Shown here: in pieces, positions 7,521 through 13,344 of the stretch
Position numbering within the stretch: the first letter of the stretch is position 1
Layout of the letters: each line of letters starts with the position of its first letter
Assembly: GCA_900767375.1 (NCBI GenBank)
Contig: CAAFYX010000080.1
Span: forward strand, 1-23,086
Direction of reading: 5' to 3'
Source: Rikenellaceae bacterium
GTDB taxonomy: Bacteria > Bacteroidota > Bacteroidia > Bacteroidales > UBA932
DNA: 23,086 bases
The notes under the pieces: model-generated
Told to the model about the DNA's origin: nothing
The model's database searches: none
The model's input: only the letters and a program-made list of their open reading frames with translations
Made by a program: the position numbers and the translations under genes

Positions 7521-7697
7521 TTAATTTTTTGCTTCTTCTACAGAAACCTTTCTGAATTCCTTGAGATCCTTCATAAGCTCAAGAGCGGCCTTGCGGGCAC
7601 GTGCACCTGCAGCTTTGTTTCCCTTTGCGAGCTGAGCCTCTGCATTCTGCTGGAAAGCGGCGATTTCAGCGTTGATTTTTTCAACAAGAGCTTTCAT
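7521..7697 (-). CDS. Histone H1-like protein (Hc1-type), 58 residues
   Basis: This short gene encodes a 58-residue, Lys/Ala/Glu-rich, wholly helical-looking protein that begins MKALVEKINAEIAAFQQN and has the core GNKAAGARARKAALELMKDL, ending EFRKVSVEEAKN. That arrangement matches the short histone H1-like (Hc1) proteins widespread in Bacteroidota, which are thought to bind DNA as nucleoid proteins. Unlike chlamydial Hc1 it lacks a long Lys-rich tail. It stands alone: pth ends 115 bases upstream and the structured RNA candidate begins 29 bases downstream. A possible but imperfect promoter lies at 7741-7749. Its DNA-binding role is inferred from the family. Confidence 0.9.
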   Translation of the reverse strand: MKALVEKINAEIAAFQQNAEAQLAKGNKAAGARARKAALELMKDLKEFRKVSVEEAKN

Positions 7698-7740
7698 TTT
7701 GTTATTGAATTTTTATGGTTAATAATAGTGTTTTAATAGC

Positions 7741-7749
7741 CAAACTTTA
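7741..7749 (-). promoter_or_regulatory. Possible -7 promoter element of the histone H1-like gene
   Basis: Minus-strand TAAAGTTTG resembles TAnnTTTG but has three bases instead of two between TA and TTTG. It lies 43 bases upstream of the ATG in an A/T-rich gap. Weak candidate. Confidence 0.3.
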
Positions 7750-7799
7750 TCAAAAGGGCATTTGCATTGGCCAAGATATGAATAATCAGCCGATAAATC

Positions 7800-7821
7800 A
7801 ATAGTTTATAACTATTTTTTT
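7800..7821. terminator. A/T-rich hairpin with T-run at the 3' end of pth
   Basis: AATAGTT at 7800-7806 and AACTATT at 7810-7816 form a perfect 7-pair stem with a 3-base loop, overlapping the pth stop codon at 7812-7814. In the plus direction it runs into seven T residues; in the minus direction seven A residues precede it and no clear T-run follows. It may help end the rplY-pth transcript, but with only one G-C pair the stem is weak. Confidence 0.3.
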
Positions 7822-8378
7822 GAATTTATCTCATTCATTGCCCTGTCAGCTCCAAGAATTGACCATGTTTTTATGCCCTCGATTACAGTTTTGCTGAGGT
7901 CTTCCACTGTCTTTTTCTGCTCGTCAGAGATCTCACCGAGGACGAAGTCCACTTGCTGGCCCTGGGCGAAATCATTGCCTATGCCAATGCGTATCCTGGC
8001 GTATTCCTGGGTGCCGATGGCTCCCTGTATATCTTTGAGACCGTTGTGGCCGCCGTCACTTCCTTTCTTGCGCATCCTCACTGTGCCGAAAGGAAGGTTC
8101 AGGTCATCGCAGATGACCATCAGGTTCTCCACGGGGATGTTGAGCTTCTGCATCCAGTAACGGACGGCGCTGCCGCTGAGATTCATGTATGTGGAAGGCT
8201 TGAGGAGGGTGAACTTCCTCCCCTTGAACGAATACTCGGCGATGCTTCCGTACCTTTTGGTCTCAAAAACGACATTGGATGCCTGAGCCCAGGCATCCAA
8301 CATCATAAATCCCATATTGTGTCTGGTAGAAGCATACTCTGCGCCGATGTTTCCAAGTCCGACGACAAGATAGTTCAT
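7812..8378 (-). CDS. pth: Peptidyl-tRNA hydrolase
   Basis: Pth cleaves the ester bond of peptidyl-tRNAs released by stalled ribosomes and recycles the tRNA in the cytosol. The 188-residue product begins MNYLVVGLGNIGAEYASTRH, carrying the conserved Asn and the catalytic His of NTRHN-type motifs (here STRHNMGFM). It also has LLKPSTYMNLSGSAV and the MVICDDLNLPFGTVRMRKKG and GGHNGLKDI blocks typical of Pth. Length is normal. The open frame continues upstream to 8636, but that part lies opposite L25 coding and is not Pth-like, so the ATG at 8378 is used. It follows the L25 gene by 25 bases, the common bacterial order, and is probably co-transcribed with it. Confidence 0.97.
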   Translation of the reverse strand: MNYLVVGLGNIGAEYASTRHNMGFMMLDAWAQASNVVFETKRYGSIAEYSFKGRKFTLLKPSTYMNLSGSAVRYWMQKLNIPVENLMVICDDLNLPFGTVRMRKKGSDGGHNGLKDIQGAIGTQEYARIRIGIGNDFAQGQQVDFVLGEISDEQKKTVEDLSKTVIEGIKTWSILGADRAMNEINSKK

Positions 8379-8403
8379 ACCCGATGCGATATGTTCCTTC
8401 TTA

Positions 8404-8979
8404 CTACTCAGCAGGTGTTTCAGCCACCATGTTACGTGTAGACTTGACACCACAGATGATTGCGTCTTTGTCGGTGAGGACGGTGAGGTTGTCATACTTG
8501 AGGTCGCCTGCCTTGATCTTCTTGTCGAGACCGAGGTTGCTGATGTCGACGGTGATGTCATCAGGAAGGTTCTCCATAAGACCGCTGATGCGGATGAACT
8601 TGGCGTTCTGGGTGAACTTACCTCCCTGCTGTACACCTACGGAGTGTCCGCTGATTACGAGAGGGACCTTGATGGCGATAGGCTTGACTGCGTCGACTGC
8701 AAGGAAATCCACGTGGAGGCAGGTGTCGAGTACAGGATGGAACTGAAGCTCGTGGAACACTGCGTTGTAGGTCTTGCCATTGTCGAGAACGAGGTCGATG
8801 ATGTAGGACTTAGGGGTGTCGGTAGCTACCTTGAGCTCCTTTGCGTCTACTGTGAAGAGAACGTTCTCCATTCCGAGACCATAGAGATTGCATGGAACGA
8901 GTCCCTGCTTGCGGAAAGCCTTGATGACGGCTTTGTTGCCAACCTGACGGATCTGGCCTTTCAATTCAAAATGCTGCAT
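8404..8979 (-). CDS. rplY: 50S ribosomal protein L25 / general stress protein Ctc
   Basis: L25 binds 5S rRNA in the large ribosomal subunit. The 191-residue product is the long, two-domain (Ctc/TL5) form. Residues 1 to about 90 are the 5S-binding domain (LKGQIRQVGNKAVIKAFRKQ, then GLVPCNLYGLG). The rest is the TL5-type beta domain (VDFLAVDAVKPIAIKVPLVI through LENLPDDI-like strands). The C-terminal tail ends near AETPAE. It leads the L25-pth pair. A strong -7 promoter match lies at 9066-9073 and two hairpins lie in the leader, so its own expression may be controlled at the mRNA level, as for many ribosomal proteins; this last point is inference. Confidence 0.95.
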   Translation of the reverse strand: MQHFELKGQIRQVGNKAVIKAFRKQGLVPCNLYGLGMENVLFTVDAKELKVATDTPKSYIIDLVLDNGKTYNAVFHELQFHPVLDTCLHVDFLAVDAVKPIAIKVPLVISGHSVGVQQGGKFTQNAKFIRISGLMENLPDDITVDISNLGLDKKIKAGDLKYDNLTVLTDKDAIICGVKSTRNMVAETPAE

Positions 8980-9008
8980 TTTGTTTTGTTTTAAAATGTG
9001 TTACTCAT

Positions 9009-9053
9009 CCCCGGTCGGGCCGGGGACCCATTGCACCAAAAGCACAAGCTTTT
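9009..9053 (-). promoter_or_regulatory. Two-hairpin leader of the L25 gene
   Basis: Between the promoter at 9066-9073 and the L25 ATG at 8979, the minus-strand leader has two hairpins. AAAAGC-TTGT-GCTTTT spans 9038-9053. CCCCGG-CCCGA-CCGGGG spans 9009-9025 and is very stable. Neither is followed by a T-run, so they are not simple terminators. A role in autogenous control or mRNA stability is possible but unproven. Confidence 0.45.
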
Positions 9054-9065
9054 AAAATGCGGGCG

Positions 9066-9073
9066 CAAAGATA
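9066..9073 (-). promoter_or_regulatory. Putative -7 promoter element of the rplY-pth operon
   Basis: Minus-strand TATCTTTG matches the Bacteroidota -7 consensus TAnnTTTG exactly. It is 86 bases upstream of the L25 ATG and just past the stop of the C11 protease gene. The same octamer stands in front of the dipeptidyl peptidase III gene. Confidence 0.65.
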
Positions 9074-9085
9074 TATATAAAATTG

Positions 9086-10414
9086 TTAATCAACAAGTCC
9101 CGTGGCGATATTCCACTTCAATGTCTTGTAGAATCCGTCCAGATACTCTTCGCCCATGTTGGGCAGGTACATGCTCAGGCCGCAGTAGGTGTCAATCCTG
9201 AATCCCGAGAAGTGCTGCAGGAAATACTCCGTGTGCGCTTTGTATTCGATGCACTCATCCAATGCTTTCTCAAGTTCGTACTTTTCAGAGGATGATATGC
9301 CTGATTTTACAAGTATGTCCTCAAGGTCGTAGAACCAGTGCTTGTTATGACGGAAAAACGGCTGGACGGTGCTGGCGTCCACTTCTGCGATCTGCTTTCT
9401 GTATTTGCTGAAAAGTCCGGTACAGACAGCGGTCAGGCTGGAAAGCTTGTTGCAGTCTATTACAGTGACTGTGGCGGAACGTTCGTTGGAGTCGGATTTC
9501 CCTGAATACTGGTTGTAGTAATTTCTGGCCAGCCCTGTCAGGTCGGGAGAACTCTTCTCGAGAAGGTGTCCTGCAATGGTGGCGTAGTCCATCCCTTCGG
9601 CCAGCTCCTCGGCAGGGGAGAACACTACCTTGTCGCATGCGTCCTTCAACTCATAAGCCACTTCCACTCCTCCGGACAGGCATGCGTCTATGACGACATA
9701 GTCCATCGGCATCACCTTCCGGATGGTCTGGGAGAATTCCGAAAGCTCCATCTCGTAAGTGAGTGAGGTGGTGTTGGACGCTCCGATGCTCCTTACTCTC
9801 GGGCCCGGGAGCTGTTCCGGCTCATAGAACGGAACGGCTCCGGCAGGGATGTCCTTCCGGGCCGGTGATTTTTTCGGACCAGGTGCCGAAAGCCATATGG
9901 TGTTGTCGTTCTTGTGCGAATAGTAACCTTTCGGCAGCCATCCGGTGGCGTGCGACGAGAATACCATTCCGTAGTGCTCGGCCTTGAAGAGTGTCTTCAC
10001 GTCCGACAGGATCATGCCCATGTCGTCGGCTGATGCCAGCTGGGACGAGGAGGGATATGTCTTGAGAGTGTCGTGGACTATGGCGCCTTTGTGCTTGTAG
10101 TATCTGATGAGATGAGGCTCCGTGGGGGTGGAGTAGTTCATGCCGGATTTGGTGAGATGCTCCGCAAGGAGCAGTATCTTTCCGCTTTCCTTGTCCGGGA
10201 TGTATCCTTTGTCCAGGGTCTTGATGTTTGTCCTGATGTCGTTGGAGAGGCTGTTGTATCCGCAGGCATAGATGAGGAGGACGCTGTCGGGGTCGACCTT
10301 GTCGGGAGTGTGCCCGAACCAGCTGCAGCCGCTTGTCAGCAGCAAGGTGACAAGCGCGGCCGTGACGGTGCCGAATATGCCTCTGTTCCTTTTCATGGAT
10401 GCAAATATATTCAT
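9086..10414 (-). CDS. Clostripain-family (C11) cysteine protease, lipoprotein
   Basis: C11 proteases are Cys-His endopeptidases that usually cut after Arg or Lys. The product is 442 residues from the ATG at 10414, or 436 from the ATG at 10396. A signal peptide ends in the lipobox LTSGC (Cys30 in the longer form), so it is probably a lipoprotein. Hallmarks are LLIYACGYNSLSNDI near residue 46, the catalytic His in GMVFSSHATGW (His155) and the catalytic Cys in YVVIDACLSGG (Cys245), followed by SPAEELAEGMDY. The open frame extends upstream inside xerD; that extension is a shadow. With the 10414 start, its ATG overlaps the xerD stop as ATGA, suggesting coupling. The second ATG gives a more normal n-region (MKRNRG). 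It is the last gene of the peptidase III-xerD-C11 operon. Confidence 0.9.
   Translation of the reverse strand: MNIFASMKRNRGIFGTVTAALVTLLLTSGCSWFGHTPDKVDPDSVLLIYACGYNSLSNDIRTNIKTLDKGYIPDKESGKILLLAEHLTKSGMNYSTPTEPHLIRYYKHKGAIVHDTLKTYPSSSQLASADDMGMILSDVKTLFKAEHYGMVFSSHATGWLPKGYYSHKNDNTIWLSAPGPKKSPARKDIPAGAVPFYEPEQLPGPRVRSIGASNTTSLTYEMELSEFSQTIRKVMPMDYVVIDACLSGGVEVAYELKDACDKVVFSPAEELAEGMDYATIAGHLLEKSSPDLTGLARNYYNQYSGKSDSNERSATVTVIDCNKLSSLTAVCTGLFSKYRKQIAEVDASTVQPFFRHNKHWFYDLEDILVKSGISSSEKYELEKALDECIEYKAHTEYFLQHFSGFRIDTYCGLSMYLPNMGEEYLDGFYKTLKWNIATGLVD
10402..10409 (-). promoter_or_regulatory. Possible internal -7 element before the C11 protease gene
   Basis: Minus-strand TATATTTG fits TAnnTTTG exactly and ends 5 bases before the second possible ATG (10396). 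If active, the mRNA would be almost leaderless for that start. It may equally be chance within codons of the longer start. Confidence 0.3.
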
Positions 10415-11298
10415 TTTTTTGTTTTCTGACGCGGGTGGTGTGCAAGAATCGAGCCTTGCCAGGTGGAGGACTCGATGTGGGTGTAGATTTCGGTGGTAAG
10501 GATGCTTTCGTGCCCGAGCATCTCCTGCACTGCACGCAGGTCGGCTCCGTTCTCGATGAGGTGGGTGGCGAACGAATGGCGGAAGGTGTGAGGGGAGATC
10601 TCCTTCCTCACTCCCGCCAGGAGAGCCTGCTTCTTCACCATGTTGAACATCGACACCCTGCTCAGGGGCCTGCCGAAGCGGTTCAGGAATACTGTATCCT
10701 CGCATCCGTGTGCCGCTTCGGGACGCATTTCCATCCACGTCCCGATAGCTTCCGCGGCCATCCCTCCCAGAGGGACTATCCGCTGCTTGTCGCCCTTTCC
10801 GACCACTCTCACGAACCCTTCGTCAATGAACACCTCGGACCACTTCAGGTTCACGGCCTCGCTTACCCGCAGCCCGCATCCGTACAGCACTTCAAGGATG
10901 GCCCTGTCGCGGCATCCGGCCGCGGTGCCTGTGTCCACCGAGTCCATGATCGCTTCCACCTCCTCTATCGAAAGCACTTCGGGCAGATACCGCCCGATCT
11001 TGGGTGAGTCCACCATGTCGCAGGGATTCTCCTTGCGGTCGCCCTCGAGTATCATCCAGTCGAAGAATGACCTCATGGCGCTCAGCAGACGCGCCTGCGA
11101 CCTCTTCGACAGTACGTCGGACTTTGAAGATACGTAGCTGACGATATCGTCGGAGGTCACGTCCGCGGCATCAAGTACGGTCTCCTCCAGAAAGTGCTCC
11201 ATATCCGAACAGTAGCCCGCCACCGTGTTCGGTGACAGGCCACGTTCTATCTTCAGATAGTAGGAATAGTCTTTATAAAGCCGAGTATTCTGCGCCAT
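10411..11298 (-). CDS. xerD: Tyrosine recombinase, XerD/XerC type
   Basis: This is a tyrosine site-specific recombinase of the kind that resolves chromosome dimers at dif. The 295-residue product has the normal two-domain layout. A SAM-like core-binding N-terminus (YLKIERGLSPNTVAGYCSDM) spans about 1-95. The catalytic domain carries Arg144 (YGCGLRVSE), Lys168 (VVGKGDKQR), His237 and Arg240 (HTFRHSFATHL), His263 (LGHESI) and the nucleophile Tyr272 (TTEIYTH). XerC and XerD cannot be separated firmly by eye; XerD is favoured by LGHESILTTEIYTH. Its start lies inside the end of the dipeptidyl peptidase III gene (26-base overlap) and its stop overlaps the C11 gene. No mobile-element features surround it, so it is read as housekeeping rather than an integrase. 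Confidence 0.9.
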   Translation of the reverse strand: MAQNTRLYKDYSYYLKIERGLSPNTVAGYCSDMEHFLEETVLDAADVTSDDIVSYVSSKSDVLSKRSQARLLSAMRSFFDWMILEGDRKENPCDMVDSPKIGRYLPEVLSIEEVEAIMDSVDTGTAAGCRDRAILEVLYGCGLRVSEAVNLKWSEVFIDEGFVRVVGKGDKQRIVPLGGMAAEAIGTWMEMRPEAAHGCEDTVFLNRFGRPLSRVSMFNMVKKQALLAGVRKEISPHTFRHSFATHLIENGADLRAVQEMLGHESILTTEIYTHIESSTWQGSILAHHPRQKTKK

Positions 11299-13276
11299 AT
11301 TCGAGCATCTGGCCGAGATAGTCGTCTGTGTACTCTACAGCGTAGTCCACCACCTTGCCGTTCTTCACTACAGGCACGATGTCAGGGTTGACGAAGCCTC
11401 CGTAAGGCTTGAGGTTGAGGGATGCATAGCGCTCGATGACCTCCTTGTGGATCTCAGGGTCGATGTTGACGGCATATTTCTCCACGAGGGCCTTTCCCGC
11501 CTCGAAGTCTCCCTCGGACTTGATCCTCTGGATTTCAGCGAGAAGGTCTCCGAAGAGGCCTCTGAGGGCCTCGTAGTCATTGACGACGAAATAGGTCTTT
11601 CCGTCGCGGACCTTCTTTTCTATGACATTGTCCGCCAGGCCTTTCTCGTAGCACCATTCAGCGATGAGCTTGCGGTTCTGCATATGCGCCTCGGTGTTAG
11701 GGCGTCCGAGCTCTACGCGGCTGAACTGGACCATGATACCGTTGCGGATATAGCCGGCGTACTGGGCCTTGTATGCCTCCTTGTCAGGAAGGATGCCGAG
11801 CTCGACGAGCTTCGGGTCTGCCATATAGTAGAGGCCGAAGAGGTCGGCGCGTGTCTCCTCGAGGGTGGAGCTGTATTCTCCCATTGCGTTAGGGGAAGTT
11901 CCAGGAAGAAGCTGGCCGGAGCCGTGTCCGAGGCACTCGTGGAGGTCGGTGTGGATTTCGTCGGTCACGCCGCCGAATTTCTTGGCCATGGCGATTTCAT
12001 CCTCGTCCCAGGCGAACTCGGTAAGCGTGCTCTTAGGGCACTCCTGGGCGGCATAGTCATATGCGTGGGTGATATTGGCGATGGTCACGCTCTTGGAACC
12101 GTAGTCCTTGCGGATCCAGTCGGCGTTAGGAAGATTGATTCCGATAGGGGTGGAAGGGTAGCAGTCACCGGCGAGGCAGGCGGCGTTGATGACCTTGGCG
12201 CTGACTCCCTTGACCTCCTTCTTCTTGAAGCGCGGGTCGACAGGGGAGTGGTCCTCGAACCACTGGGCGTTCGCGCTGAGGATCTCGGTGCGCTCGGAGG
12301 CCTTGTGGTCCTTTATGTTCACGAGGGCCTCCCAGGCGCCCTTGCGGGCGAGAGGGTCGTTGTAGTCCTCTACGAAGCCGTTGACATAATCCACTGTGCC
12401 GAGGGTGTCCTGAAGCCACTGGATGTTGTATGCGTCCCAGAGCTTGAGGTCTCCGGTGCGGTAGTATTCGATGAGTTTGGTGGTGTATTCCTTCTGAGTC
12501 TCGTTCTCGGCCACTGCTGCGGCCTTCTCGAGCTCTTCGATGATCTTGTCGATAGCCGGGCCGCAGAGTCCGCCGGACTTCCATGCGAGCTCGGTGATAT
12601 TGCCCTCGGCATCCTTTACAACCTTGGTGTTCAGGCCGTAGGAGATCGGGGTAGGGTCGTCCGGGTCGGCCAGGGCTGCGTAGTAGGCCTCCACCTCATC
12701 GCGGGTGACTCCCTCGTAGAAGTTCACTGCCGAGCCGGCGACGATGTCATCGCCCGAAGTGGCCTTGCGCTGAGGCTGGACTGCCGGATCGAAGATGACC
12801 GGAAGAAGGTAGGCGCACTGCTCACCATCGCCCACAGCTTCCATCAGGCTCTGGAAGTACTCCTGTGAGCAGGCAGGGAAGAACTTGTCCTCGGCGTAGT
12901 GGTGATGGATGCCGTTTGAGAAGAACACGCGCTTTGCATAGACTGTGAAGTCCTGGAATTCAGCGCATTCGCGGTCGCCTTCGTATTTGTTGAGGATGTC
13001 CTCGATGACCCTTCTGACCTGGAGGTTGTCCTTTCCGTTCTGCTCCCAGTAGATGTCGCGGCCCCACTTGGCGGCCTCGCTGAGGTGATAGACATACTCC
13101 TTCTGCTGGAGGGTGAGGTCCTCCCATCCGTCTATTTTGTAGCGGATTATGCGGAGGTCGGCGAATTCATCGATAAGATATTTGAAGTCGGCCTGCTCTG
13201 CAGGCTTGTTACCACATGATGTGAGCGTCAGTGCGGCGCTCCCTGCGATCAAAAGCATTTTTATTATTCTTTTCAT
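11273..13276 (-). CDS. Dipeptidyl peptidase III-family (M49) lipoprotein
   Basis: M49 enzymes are zinc exopeptidases that remove dipeptides from the N-terminus of short peptides. The 667-residue product starts with a lipoprotein signal (MKRIIKMLLIAGSAALTLTS then Cys21), so it is probably anchored in the periplasm or outer membrane. The zinc motif HECLGH is at 446-451, the six-residue form that marks this family. The second zinc-ligand motif reads EETRAD at about 473-478, where EECRAE or EECRAD is usual. Length fits Bacteroidota M49 enzymes. A -7 promoter match lies 20 bases upstream of the ATG, back to back with the uvrA promoter. The stop lies 26 bases inside xerD, so this gene leads a three-gene overlapping operon. 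Confidence 0.93.
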   Translation of the reverse strand: MKRIIKMLLIAGSAALTLTSCGNKPAEQADFKYLIDEFADLRIIRYKIDGWEDLTLQQKEYVYHLSEAAKWGRDIYWEQNGKDNLQVRRVIEDILNKYEGDRECAEFQDFTVYAKRVFFSNGIHHHYAEDKFFPACSQEYFQSLMEAVGDGEQCAYLLPVIFDPAVQPQRKATSGDDIVAGSAVNFYEGVTRDEVEAYYAALADPDDPTPISYGLNTKVVKDAEGNITELAWKSGGLCGPAIDKIIEELEKAAAVAENETQKEYTTKLIEYYRTGDLKLWDAYNIQWLQDTLGTVDYVNGFVEDYNDPLARKGAWEALVNIKDHKASERTEILSANAQWFEDHSPVDPRFKKKEVKGVSAKVINAACLAGDCYPSTPIGINLPNADWIRKDYGSKSVTIANITHAYDYAAQECPKSTLTEFAWDEDEIAMAKKFGGVTDEIHTDLHECLGHGSGQLLPGTSPNAMGEYSSTLEETRADLFGLYYMADPKLVELGILPDKEAYKAQYAGYIRNGIMVQFSRVELGRPNTEAHMQNRKLIAEWCYEKGLADNVIEKKVRDGKTYFVVNDYEALRGLFGDLLAEIQRIKSEGDFEAGKALVEKYAVNIDPEIHKEVIERYASLNLKPYGGFVNPDIVPVVKNGKVVDYAVEYTDDYLGQMLEYGAEYSAL

Positions 13277-13296
13277 AATAGTGTAGTCAGTACGGG

Positions 13297-13304
13297 CAAA
13301 GATA
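13297..13304 (-). promoter_or_regulatory. Putative -7 promoter element of the peptidase III-xerD-C11 operon
   Basis: Minus-strand TATCTTTG matches TAnnTTTG exactly, 20 bases before the ATG at 13276. It is separated by only 13 bases from the uvrA element facing the other way. Confidence 0.6.
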
Positions 13305-13317
13305 CTAATAATTTGAC

Positions 13318-13325
13318 TAAATTTG
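13318..13325 (+). promoter_or_regulatory. Putative -7 promoter element of uvrA
   Basis: TAAATTTG matches TAnnTTTG exactly and ends 19 bases before the uvrA ATG at 13345. No clear -33 TTTG stands at the expected distance. Confidence 0.55.
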
Positions 13326-13344
13326 CAGTTCGAACCGATTGAAA

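Noticed and set aside
8379..8636. N-terminal extension of the pth frame
   Set aside because: Ser/Thr-rich shadow opposite L25; Pth proteins start at the MNYLVVGLGN position.
10411..11298. xerD as the integrase of a mobile element
   Set aside because: No att-like repeats, tRNA, relaxase, phage or cargo genes flank it; its size and motifs fit the chromosomal XerC/D type.
11447..12868. Long open frame (473 codons) on the plus strand opposite the M49 peptidase
   Set aside because: Same shadow composition, no promoter or recognisable domain, and the M49 reading is unambiguous.
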